Below, one piece after another: positions 54,302 to 64,000 of a stretch of 64,000 nt of DNA. This DNA is from Hyposmocoma kahamanoa (lineage: Eukaryota; Arthropoda; Insecta; Lepidoptera; Cosmopterigidae). The stretch is from NCBI RefSeq assembly GCF_003589595.1, contig NW_020653750.1, positions 502,061 to 566,060 of the forward strand. Direction: 5' to 3'. The notes beneath the pieces are model-generated. The model did not search any database and was not told the origin of the DNA. It saw nothing but the letters and a program-made list of their open reading frames with translations. How positions within the stretch are numbered: position 1 is the first letter of the stretch; the number at the start of each line of letters is the position of its first letter. The translations under genes were made by a program, and so were the position numbers.

Positions 54302-54596
54302 TTTCTAACATGACGCCACAATGGAAAAAGCAAGTCACAGTCAGATGAAACAAACTGTATTTTACAGCCAGAGTTCCATTTTTAAATGTGTAATTACTTT
54401 TTAAATATTGTTTATGTAAGTGGCTAATTCCGGTAACTTTAGTGCACCCCTTAGAGGATGGAAAAAAAATAAAACGAGCTGCCCTAACTACGGAATGAAC
54501 GTGCATACCAATGGCATACCTAAACAAAAATTGAACGAACAAATGGTGGATTTCTTTTGTGTCGTACCATAATCTATCGATAAGTCATTATTAACT

Positions 54597-54824
54597 GCCT
54601 CCGTGGCCGAACGGTTACCATACTGGACTGCCACGCAGAGGTCCCCGGGTTCGATTCCCGGGCCGGGAGAAATATTTGTATGGCCTACATTTATTTCTCT
54701 CGTGAGTTTGGGTGTAATTTGTGGTTGTCTATGTGTGTGTCCATGGCACCCGCGACACAGGGTTTCCCTAGTGCGGGGCTATGTTGAGTGTGTGCGGTAT
54801 TATTATTATTATTATTATTATTAT
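54597..54824 (+). mobile_element. SINE A, full copy
   Basis: Head GCCTCCGTGGCCGAACGGTT and B-box GGGTTCGATTCCCGGGCCGG. The complete body (TTTCTCTCGTGAGTTTGGGT; GCACCCGCGACACAGGGTTT) ends in nine TTA units. Best reference copy in the window. Confidence 0.9.
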
Positions 54825-54829
54825 CGACA

Positions 54830-57800
54830 TGCAAACATTTAATTAATGTAGATCAATATTCCATTTGGGAATATTTTAGGTTATTATGAGAATATCCGGG
54901 AGTGTCACTGACATTTTGAATTTATTGTTTTGCATTTACAAATACTCAAATATTACGAAAAGTGAATTTGCACAGAAAAAAATAATATTTGTAACTTGAG
55001 AGTATATAAAAAAAGAGAAAACTTTGAAATATAAATCCTATACATTTCCAACCTCAAGATTCATATTTTCATAGATAAATTTTTAAACAGATTCCATCGT
55101 GTAAGCTTTTTTGTGTTTATGCATTGGTATAGAATTAATATCAGTGACTGATTTAAGTGAATCTTTAATACTTCCATTTAATTTTGGAAATAAATGAAAG
55201 TAGTAATTTATTATGAATAATAATAATATTATCATACGTTTATTTGCTTAAAACATGGTATAACAGGAGATGTAACAAGGGACAGTGTTAGTATAAACAT
55301 GTTTCGCGTATATTAAATAGCATGCAATTGTCTGTTTATACAATGTCAATTGATTACTATTGGTCGAGCGCCTTCGATTTGTGCAGAAAAATCGACACTT
55401 CTCCGAAGTGAGACAAGTAGTCACGAGCGACTGCGAGTTGTGACAAGCCATGTCAAACGAGCTCCATACACGTTAGGGCTCGCCTTCACTTGGTCAGCTA
55501 GGCGAGTGACACCAAACGATGGCAAGGCAAATAGGCTGTCTTTATGTTGGTATTGGCATTCACCCGGCAACGTTAGACCAACATGGTCTTTGTATTGTTG
55601 GCTTTATAAAATAAGAATTTTCAGCAGTTAGAGTTGTCAGTGGGAAAAAATCGGAAACGAGTGGATAATTTTGTTTTCAGGAACTGAGAATGCCTAGTAA
55701 ATGAGTCGTGTGTAACCTAAATTAAATATAAATTTATTTACCAATAAACCTAATGATGGAATTGCATTATCATGTAATCTAGTTACATTCAAAGTTATGT
55801 TAAAATATGACCCTTCAAAATGAAGTAAATAAATGAAGATGGTCTTTGATTCAATGTATGATTTCCTACCATTCTATTTTCTTTTTTGATTTGTAGGTAA
55901 ACTTGAAATAGTAAAATAATAATAATAAAACTTACGAGGTTTTTATTTCAATAACAGAATATCGATAATATGTACGCTTCCAAGAACAACACTATCTCAA
56001 AATAATCGTTAACAACAATCATCAAAATATACAAACAAACAGGCAATCTGAAGAAACCACAGCAAAATTTGGCAAGATTTATGAATAAACTACTTGAATG
56101 TGTCTAATTACACGAGATATTTGGTCTTTTGTATGAGTTATAGACAGAAAAATAACACGTGTCTGTACGATGTTACATTCGGTCGATCTTCGCTTTTTCA
56201 AATGCCACATCCCGTGATGCTGGAGTGACGTATTTTATTAATACTTAATTGTTCTCACTTTCAATATTTTTGTCCATTTTATTACAATACATGCGAATAA
56301 TTCAATTAAACACTTGGAAAAACATTTGTTTTGACATTTGATGTGCTTCCCTTTGACAACCGTATCATGTACTGCGAAATGGCACAGTCGGCATTGAAGA
56401 TGACGTTACGTATTTTCGATTCCCGTGTTTGACACAGACCAATGTAATGCTATCTCTTTTGGCTTAAGACGGCACGCAATAGTTAAACAAAGACAATAAC
56501 ATGTTTCTGTTTTCGACGTCGAAATGCATCATATACATATAACGTCTGATTTATATATATCAACATAACATGTCCTTTAGTTTCCATAGTCTAAGTTGCA
56601 CCCTATGTATTATTGTAATTTTTTTATTGACAATTAATGACGATAGCGACCGTCATTTTCATATAAAACGGGTAAAATAGGAAGTTCGTTTAAAATTGTA
56701 CAAACCATATCAAAAACGTGCTGGAAGCTGCATTGTAAAATAGAGTCGTTCATCAGGGTGGTACGTCGTAACCTAGAAGCCGTGTAGGTGCCGGTTGACA
56801 GGCAATATCCGGATGATCCATTGTCCAGCTCATTGGAGATTCCGCGCGGCTACTGGCAACCTCTTTCATTCTGCACTGTGTAAAGGGAGCCGATGTAAAT
56901 AGAAAAACGCTTTTTCCGTCTACGAGATGAAAGCCAAAATCCGGTGGCCGGATATTTTACTTGGATATCCGAAATTCGATATACATTCGGTATAGTTGGT
57001 GTATTTGTTTCGTAAGGTTTTGTCGAAAATCAGGTATGTTTTATTACGGAGAACGAATTTTCTGTAAGCTGCTAAGATTATACATTTGTTCAACGGTGCC
57101 ATGAATAAATAAATAGTAGTATAATAAAAATCTTTGTTTTTCTGTACAAAGGTGTTGGTTATTTTTAGTCATATGAAAAGAAGAATATACAATCGAAGAA
57201 TGTGGCAGAAAACGACTAACAATGACCTGCATAGGACTTATAAGACAAACATTACATATTTGAATTTGAATCTGTAGAATGCATTATCGATTACAGCTAG
57301 TTGCTGCAAGCGACGACCATGTAAGAGGCTCATACGCGATATCTACAGTAGGTAGTATAAATAAGTAGGTACTTAGGTTTTTTATAGCAGATACTTAATT
57401 GTTTTTAGGTGCTTACCAATCTGACCAAAAGTTTTTACTTAACGAATGTTTTGTTCAAGTAACTAGTAAACTAATTTGTACATAAGCTGCTAGTATTTAT
57501 GTAAGTTAGAAAGTACATCGTTTCTGCCTTTACATTATACAGATTACAATTAATACTACTGGAGGATTATTGTGACATAGGAGTAGCTTATTAAAGAAGA
57601 ATCTCAAAGTGAGAAAAGTTTCAAAATTTTTATTCTTCGTTAATAATATGTCACCAGTGAAACTGAAACTACACCTTGTAACTTGATTTCTCAATTTCTA
57701 CGGCCAATAAAAAAAGAATTCCAGCATCCAATTATTACAAGTTTTTTTTTCTTAGAAGCAGGTCTTCGTTTACTTTTCTCATTTGTACATACGTAGGTGC

Positions 57801-57879
57801 TTGTGATAATCAACACAGGGAATTCCTTAGGATTGTTTACGTATGAACTGACCGCTTTACATAAACACATTTTTTTAAC
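54830..57879. other. Intergenic, no gene seen
   Basis: Mostly AT-rich. GC-richer islands at 55350-55600 and 56745-56900 have short self-complementary pieces (CAGCTAGGCGAGTGACACC; AAATCCGGTGGCCGGATATT) and are probably old elements. No conserved frame. Confidence 0.35.
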
Positions 57880-57883
57880 GATA

Positions 57884-58036
57884 CCAAGCGACGAAGGGAC
57901 GAATAATTCGTACGCCTGGTGCTAGGCGACACGCCTACCCTTAACAGTTGCATTGCTACTCTAATCGCAAAGATCTGAGGGACACTGTCACTGAGACATA
58001 GTTAACAAGTCCCGTATGCCTGTAATTTCACTAGCA
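57884..58036 (-). repeat. Interspersed repeat family C, copy 8, left part, antisense
   Basis: Reverse family C from AAGCGACGAAGGGACGAAT to TGTAATTTCACTAGCACC. The rest of the same copy continues at 58754-58855 (CAGAATGCAGTAATGC; GGCGGCAGAAATATATAAGG). Confidence 0.7.
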
Positions 58037-58753
58037 CCGGCCTTCGTTCACACGGCATTTGCCTGCACAGTTTTTTAGCGTATTCGATTATAAACGGATA
58101 GGTAGCGGGGTGTTCACACGATATATTTTCATGCGTTTAAAAGACGGATAGTCGCAGTATCACACAGCAATCGCCCTGAGAACACGTCTGTGATTGGATC
58201 CACGCCTTGTTGCACTTTTATGTTGGCATAGAAGACGCCAACATCTTTACCGTCTGTCGCGCCGGAAGAACAGAAGGTATTGGGTTCATCCAATGAATAA
58301 ATAAGAAGCGCATATACACACATTTGAAAAATGGTATGAAAATCAGAGAAATGATGAAAAAAACGGGTCTTTGTTCCTCTAAAGATATTAATCAATAAAT
58401 CGTTGTCCACAGAACATTCGCCGGTCATTTTGTATTAATAAATTAAAAGATATAGATATAGATGTAGTAGATTCGCTACTAGACGCCGCTTGTTCGGTGA
58501 CTGTTCGATAAGAAACGCATGACTTCGTGCCGTGCGAAAGAGATGCATTACATTATTATGCACCACTACACACAGAGTTCATTCGATTTGTTTGACAAGT
58601 TCGTTGCGTATTCGATAAACGTATAGAGCTGTGTGCGTTTTTTCGCAGGACAGTGCACCGTGTGAACGGCTCTATATCTAATATATGCGCCATTATTTAT
58701 TCGGTAAGATTTATACTGCAAAAAAACGTGCAGCACAATGCCGTGTGAACCGG
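58037..58753. mobile_element. Inverted-repeat transposon inserted in family C copy 8
   Basis: Ends GTTCACACGGCATTTGCCTG and, mirrored, CAGCACAATGCCGTGTGAAC, with GCACAGTTTTTTAGCGTAT-like continuation. It splits a family C copy exactly. The minus-strand frame 58428-58129 (99 residues, NDLLINIFRGTKTRFFHHFS) may be what is left of a protein of this element; I do not recognise it. Confidence 0.6.
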
Positions 58754-58855
58754 GGGTTACCTCACAAAAGCAGAATGCAGTAATGCTTGCATTATTGCTT
58801 GGCGGCAGAAATATATAAGGTGGCAGAGTTCTTCTCTGTACGAACTCATTCATAA
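58754..58855 (-). repeat. Interspersed repeat family C, copy 8, right part
   Basis: Continuation of the copy interrupted at 58036, ending GAACTCATTCATAAG. Confidence 0.6.
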
Positions 58856-59480
58856 GTTACTAGGCTTATTATTATTAAGTATACATTTTGAATAATGACA
58901 AGTTCAATATCATTATTATGGTCTAATATTACATCGAATTACAAGGAAATTTTATACCTTCTCCATTGTTCTTGTAAGTGAAAAAAACCCTAGGTATGTA
59001 ATGCCATTAACATCTATAAATGAGAAGAAACATTACTGAAAGCTATGTAAAGTATTATGCTTAGGCCGTGCTTGTAATTTGCGAGTTCATATGAACCCTG
59101 GCACACTGAAACGCATGGTGACCGTGAATACATAATCTCGTACATTACAAAAATTCCCGCGCCTGGAAAGCTTCCGCGGCCACCTCTGTCTGGCCAGAGC
59201 ATTGTTTGGTAGCATTAATACCTACTAATTTTCTTCGTGAATCGATAGCGCTCTAGACTTAACGTCTACACGTCTACTTCTCGTTCAATGGTTAAATTAT
59301 GTTTTTAAAATTGAAAGGGAGTACAATAAAAATTGTAAAAGATCTCACTTTCCACTAAAATAATTCAAACCAGTATTTTGTAAATTAGACAGTTTAATAA
59401 TGTAAACCATACAATAGGTACCTGTGCATATAGTAAGTCTTCGCTACTTCCACATTCAAAAACTACGTCTCAACGACACA

Positions 59481-59501
59481 TCTCTCTCTCTCTCTCTCTC
59501 G
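59481..59501 (+). repeat. (TC)n microsatellite
   Basis: About ten TC units. The surrounding 58860-60240 shows no gene; inverted CGCCTGTCTGC / GCAGACAGGCG motifs form hairpins at 59989-60053. Confidence 0.8.
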
Positions 59502-60465
59502 TCTATTTTTATCAGTTGCCGATCTATTCGTGAGCTTATTTTTTATATTTATTGCGCTACTTTTTATTTAGAGTGATAGGCGATGGAACATGTAGTAAAT
59601 ATAAATACAAATGTAGGTTTTACAACGATGCCACCAAACGCGACCGGTAACGTAATGAATTACTTAACAAAGTTAGTATTCAGGTACGACTTAGTTAAAT
59701 TCAAGAACTAGAACTGCTGTAAAACAAACAATGTTCATGTATTTTGTTTTATAAAATTTCAACATCCGCGTCAACTAATTTAACCGAGAAAACGTTTTGT
59801 TGTTGCAATGTAAGCGCTATCTTCTATGCTTCTCTCGATTACAATCATTGGAAAATTGTTAAAATTGGCATAGAACATTTTAATGTTGATATTTTGAGGT
59901 AAGTTTGAGGCTTGTATATATAATAGGCAAAGTACCTATTGTCTAATATATCTCATCACAATTCATAACGCCTGTCTCCTTGCCTACTGGCAGACAGGCG
60001 TAATTAATTATACACACAAAAACGCCTGTCTGCTGGCAGTAGGCAGACAGGCATATCTATATCGCATACATGACCAAGAACACGTCAAAGAACAAGAGCA
60101 CGTCTAGTTTGCCATTTGAAGATTTTGGACGAAAACAATGGACAAAATTCCAAAGAGTCAATCTTGATGACCTCTTGACAGTACCTATTTATTTTTTAAG
60201 TATCAAAAAATAAACTATGCTACATTTTTCACGCTGAAAAAAATCATCATCACTAACCCATTTATACATCCCACTGCTCGGTATGGGTTTTCTCTCAGGC
60301 GAGAGTTTAGGCCATAGTCCGCTACGCTGGCCTAATGCGGGTTGGGTACTAGGTCCAGAAAAATGTAATTAATGGAAGTGATAAGCCGGTTTAAAATGGA
60401 ACACTACTGTCGTTTTAACCGACTTCAAAAAAAGAAGGGGTTATATATGGAGGGGGTTATATATA

Positions 60466-60524
60466 TGTTAGGAAAGCGGAAACAAATAAGATTTACGATC
60501 TTATTTGTTTCCGCTTTCCTAACA
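60466..60524. repeat. Perfect fold-back palindrome, 27-bp arms, 5-nt loop
   Basis: TGTTAGGAAAGCGGAAACAA and ATAAGAT, loop TTACG, then the exact reverse complement. The longest perfect hairpin in the window. Confidence 0.9.
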
Positions 60525-60954
60525 CGTTAGATAAAACACTCTTTCAAAACTGTACCATTTCCTACTGCTTAAAAAAATCTTTTCATTTCCTATCTCTGCA
60601 AAATATATCGATTCAAAACCAGCCCTTAATTAATCGTTGCCAATCACAAGAAACTTAATTTAACTCATAACTTTTAACTCGAACATAAAACAAAAAAGTT
60701 AGTGATAGAACTTTTATTCTTCTTACAGCTTTCTATCTGACAAGAACTCTTCTATTGAGTAGTAACTTTTAGAGGCCAGTAATAACTTTAACAGTAATAA
60801 TTAGAAGTGTAAGCCTATAACTTCAAAGTAATATGTAAGTCGAGACGGATTTTGTGTCTGGGAGATAAGGGTTTGATTATTAAGGAAATGATATTAAGAA
60901 ATTTATATAAATGTTTACTTTTGATTGATTCGCCTTCATTAGATCGCCTTTAGA

Positions 60955-61168
60955 CGGTTGTAGAAGCGCTGTAGTAGCGCGTCTGTGGTGCAATTTTCAT
61001 GCAATATTTAAAAGCGCCGCTGCAGCGCCACTGTCGCGACACGCTCTCTTTTGCAGACTAGATATTGTATGAGATAATTAGTAGCACCACAGATGCGCCA
61101 CTACAGCGGCAGCGCCAGAGCCGCGCTACTGCAGCGCCACAGACGCGCTTCTACAAGCTTCTACTTTA
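60955..61168. repeat. Palindromic repeat family D, copy 3
   Basis: GTAGAAGCGCTGTAGTAGCG at the left and GCGCCACAGACGCGCTTCTA at the right, with CAGCGCCACTGTCGCGACAC inside. Confidence 0.65.
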
Positions 61169-61261
61169 AAGCCGATGTACTGTGTGATTATAATGTCAAC
61201 AGAATGTAGTTTAAATATTGTAGAAAGGGTATTTCGCTTCATGAAAACATTATTTTATTTT

Positions 61262-61680
61262 TAAAAGTAAGTAATACTGCATTTAAAGATTTAAAAAAAG
61301 TTGCTTGCCTTGCCTTAGAACCGAGCAAATGTGAAAAAAAAATGTTCCTTTATGATGTCGATCGAGAGGGTCAATTATATAGATTTATTCCTTAGTAACA
61401 TAGAAAATTAATTTCAGGGTGTTCATACCATCAAGTTTTAAGTAATTCAACTTAAAGGAAAATGAGTTATAATGCATTTTGATGTCGATATTTGTACTTC
61501 AAGGTGGGATTCCGGCCCATAACACTCGAACAGTTAGATCTATTAACGATTGTTTTCCTTCCTGGATCGGTACACATGGAGTTAGATGGCCGACGAGATC
61601 TCCAAACCTGACTCCATTAGATTTATTGTTCTGGGGATACGTGAAATATTTAATAAACAAGAAGCAATAGACAATGTGGA
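61262..61680 (+). pseudogene. Tc1/mariner-like (IS630 superfamily) transposase 3' remnant
   Basis: The frame 61479-61670 encodes GGIPAHNTRTVRSINDCFPS, WIGTHGVRWPTRSPNLTPLD and LLFWGYVKYL, which is the C-terminal catalytic part (GAPAH ... RSPDLTPLDFFLWGY) of DDE transposases common in arthropods. Here the RSPDLT Asp is Asn, and the N-terminal half is gone. Confidence 0.7.
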
Positions 61681-61739
61681 CGAGATAAAAATGGAATTAT
61701 GGCGTATGTGCACCATAATAAGATAAGACTTTTTTGTGA

Positions 61740-61850
61740 TATCAAGTGACGGGATGAACAAGTCGCGTGCTTGGTGGTAAGCGACACGCCTGTCCATTAC
61801 CGTTGCAGTGCCACTCAGAGCTTAAAGATCTGAGGGATACAGTAAACAGT
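61740..61850 (-). repeat. Interspersed repeat family C, copy 9, antisense, partial
   Basis: AAGTGACGGGATGAACAAGT, GGTGGTAAGCGACACGCCTG and CAGTGCCACTCAGAGCTTAA, the reverse of the family C 3' half. Confidence 0.65.
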
Positions 61851-61889
61851 AAAATATTAAATAAACACCACAAATTGTATGAAAAAATT

Positions 61890-64000
61890 TAAAAAAAAGT
61901 AGTTCATAGAGCACGGAAACTGAAAAACATCTTTAAAATAAAGAACTCAAATAACAAAATGAAAACTATATGGCAAATAATTAATAAAGAAACGAATAAA
62001 AATATTCGAATAAAACAAAATGTTACACTAAAGACACTGAATTCCTGTCTTACAAATCCCAAAACCGTGGCAAATTCATTTAATAACTACTTTGCTAAAA
62101 TTGGCGCACCGGAAAAAACCCTACAAGAATTAAATCAAAATCAAAATTTAAAATTAACAACTAAGGTCACAGAGCCCATCGAAAATTCTATTTATTTATT
62201 TCCTGTTGAACCACGTGAAGTTCGAAACGTTATTAAAAAATTAAAAAATAAATATAGTTTCGGCATTGATGAAATACCTCCCATCCTAATAAAAAAGTGT
62301 ATTGATAGTCTAACATTGCCTTATACGGAACTTATAAATCAGAGCCTTAACGAAGGAATTTTTCCCGATTCCCTAAAAATATCAATCGTCAAACCTATTC
62401 ACAAAAATGGCGAACTGACAGATACCAATAATTATCGGCCAATCGCATTATTACCAACATCATCTAAAATATTTGAATCAGTAATGTGTAAAAAAATGTA
62501 TTCCTTTTATGAAAAATACAACGTTTTTGACAAAAATCAGTATGGCTTCCGAAAAGGCCGCTCTACGATTTTCGCTGTATACAAGTACGTAAATGAAATA
62601 CTAGATACACTAAACGCAAGGAAATACGCGGTAGGATTATTATTGGACATGAGTAAGGCGTATGATAGAGTTGACTATAAAATCCTTTTGAACAAACTTT
62701 ACAATACCGGGATTAGGGGTATAGCATACAAATGGTTAAAATCTTATCTCACGAACCGGGATCAATACGTAGAGATTGAAAATATTAACTTTACAACTGG
62801 ATTAGTAAAAAACGTGCGTTCAGAACGAATAAGCATGACAAACTCCATCCCACAGGGTAGCGTTCTGGGATGTATTTTATTCCTAGTGTATATAAACGAT
62901 CTTCCCAAAATAATTGACGATCACTGTATTCTATTCGCTGACGATATATCAATTTTATTCCCTTGTATGACAATGAACGAATTAAAACATAGACTTGACA
63001 TTACATTTGACAAAATTATAAACTGGCTCAATGCACATAATCTGAAATTAAACTTTAAGAAGACCTCATTGATACAATTTAGACCTTACCAAAAAACACC
63101 TTTAAAATTACACTATGAATACGAAAATAGCGCACTAAATGTTGAAACAGCAGCTACTCTTCTCGGAATCCGACTGGACACTAGTCTATGCTGGAAAGCG
63201 CATGTGGAGAAGTTAATAAAAAATTTGTCATCTTCTATATATGCCTTACTGAACTTGAAGAAAGTTACAAACTTTCACACAGCTCTATCTACATATTACT
63301 CCTATATTCAGTCCAGACTCGCGTATGGCATAGTGCTTTGGGGAAATTGTACAAATATAAATGAACTTATGATTCTTCAAAAAAAGTGTATTCGTATACT
63401 AGTTAACATCGAACAAACAGTGTCTTGTAAACCGTATTTTATAAAACATAAAATTCTGACAATAACTTCTATTTATGTTTTGGAGTGCTGTAAATTTGTC
63501 CTTAAACATTTTGAACTTTATTCCCCCATTACCATAGTAAAACGAAATAATCGCGGCTTAAACAAACTAAAATTACCCTTTTCTACCCTAAGCCTATATA
63601 GGACAGGATCTCACTCTATGGCAATCCAAATATTTAATGCTGTACCAAATAGTATAAAAAGTCAACCAAATATAAAAAAGTTTAAAAATCACCTCAAAAA
63701 ATATCTTCTGGACAACGCATTTTATACATTACAAGATTTTTTCTCAGAAAATAACACTCAAATACTGTACTAGTTTTGATTTGTTTAATGTAAGTTTTAT
63801 TTTTGATATTGGGTATGATATGACAATTTTTTTTTAAATTACTATTATTATTTTGACTATTTTAGTAATGTATAATTTTTGACAATAAATATGACATGTA
63901 ATGTAATAGATTATGTAAATGGAATATTGTAAAGTGTGCTCTCTCTCAGACGTTGCAACGCCCTACCGGGGTGCTATATGTATAAGGAAAAAATGTAAAA
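61890..64000 (+). mobile_element. Non-LTR retrotransposon (LINE), 5'-truncated, runs to the window end
   Basis: Coding sequence is open from just after a TAA near 61890 (VVHRARKLKNIFKIKN, then MKTIW). It continues to the stop at 63771-63773, followed by an AT-rich 3' UTR. It sits directly beside the family C piece at 61740-61850. Where it ends lies beyond the window. Confidence 0.85.
61959..63773 (+). CDS. LINE reverse transcriptase, 604 residues, uninterrupted
   Basis: Copies LINE RNA into DNA at the nicked target. RT motifs in order: VIKKLKNKYSFGIDEIP (about residue 95), NNYRPIALLPTSSKIFES, NQYGFRKGRSTIFAVYKYVN, VGLLLDMSKAYDRVDYKILL (first catalytic Asp), NSIPQGSVLGCILFLVYIND, and FADDISILFP (the catalytic Asp pair). 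Thumb sequences follow (LNFKKTSLIQF; LLGIRLDTSLCWKAH), then the C-terminal domain of many insect LINEs (SRLAYGIVLWGN; LQKKCIRILVN). The endonuclease and first ORF are missing, so the copy cannot move alone. The start at 61959 is only the first ATG of a truncated frame. CR1/jockey-like, clade not fixed. Confidence 0.85.
   Translation: MKTIWQIINKETNKNIRIKQNVTLKTLNSCLTNPKTVANSFNNYFAKIGAPEKTLQELNQNQNLKLTTKVTEPIENSIYLFPVEPREVRNVIKKLKNKYSFGIDEIPPILIKKCIDSLTLPYTELINQSLNEGIFPDSLKISIVKPIHKNGELTDTNNYRPIALLPTSSKIFESVMCKKMYSFYEKYNVFDKNQYGFRKGRSTIFAVYKYVNEILDTLNARKYAVGLLLDMSKAYDRVDYKILLNKLYNTGIRGIAYKWLKSYLTNRDQYVEIENINFTTGLVKNVRSERISMTNSIPQGSVLGCILFLVYINDLPKIIDDHCILFADDISILFPCMTMNELKHRLDITFDKIINWLNAHNLKLNFKKTSLIQFRPYQKTPLKLHYEYENSALNVETAATLLGIRLDTSLCWKAHVEKLIKNLSSSIYALLNLKKVTNFHTALSTYYSYIQSRLAYGIVLWGNCTNINELMILQKKCIRILVNIEQTVSCKPYFIKHKILTITSIYVLECCKFVLKHFELYSPITIVKRNNRGLNKLKLPFSTLSLYRTGSHSMAIQIFNAVPNSIKSQPNIKKFKNHLKKYLLDNAFYTLQDFFSENNTQILY

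Larger units (their letters stand above)
53147..54450 (-). mobile_element. mariner transposon, mori-type, decayed
   Basis: The ends GGGGTGCACTA (53147) and TAGTGCACCCC (54440-54450) form short terminal repeats. The transposase reads on the minus strand. Confidence 0.75.

Overview
The window is animal nuclear DNA, almost certainly insect and most likely from a moth or butterfly. This is inferred from AT-rich introns, tRNA-derived SINEs with (TTA)n tails, two mariner lineages, RT-bearing LINE fragments and a small I29-propeptide protein. There is no operon structure and nothing bacterial.

The left two thirds (1456-41279, + strand) are one gene: the checkpoint kinase ATR (mei-41 in Drosophila). 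I reconstructed 28 coding exons whose phases all agree. They give 7,614 nt including the stop, or 2,537 residues, spread over 39.8 kb. The order is N-terminal helical repeats (exons 1-5), UME domain (exon 5), FAT domain (about exons 10-22), PI3K-like kinase (exons 22-27) and FATC (exon 28). Lys2227, GDRHGEN (2374-2380) and DFN (2394-2396) are all present, so the product should be an active kinase. A TATA-like box lies about 70 bp before the start codon. An AATAAA overlaps the stop codon.

ATR introns are packed with transposons: P-superfamily elements with 8-bp target duplications and a decayed THAP domain, a complete but frameshifted mariner (34944-36224), several SINE families, palindromic MITEs and a LINE nested in another inverted-repeat element. 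Several elements end within about 10-60 bp of ATR splice sites. Intron 24 starts with GC instead of GT and has a mariner just inside it. Intron 23 contains a separate intronless gene on the minus strand (32230-32967) for a secreted protein with two I29-like repeats.

From 41280 to 64000 I find no host gene. The stretch is intergenic DNA holding LINE fragments, a composite P-like/LINE unit (44578-46207), a palindromic GC-rich minisatellite inside an AATTG-rich element (47123-48420), a decayed mori-type mariner (53147-54450), more SINEs and MITEs, and a 5'-truncated LINE with a fully open 604-residue reverse transcriptase frame running to the window end. A 10-N gap at 33985-33994 is flanked by the same 47-bp sequence on both sides and looks like an assembly artefact.

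I saw no clearly new enzymatic system. The most unusual signals are the composite P-like/LINE unit, a scatter of perfect short fold-back palindromes with 1-5 nt loops, the palindromic minisatellite, and the number of transposons abutting ATR splice sites.
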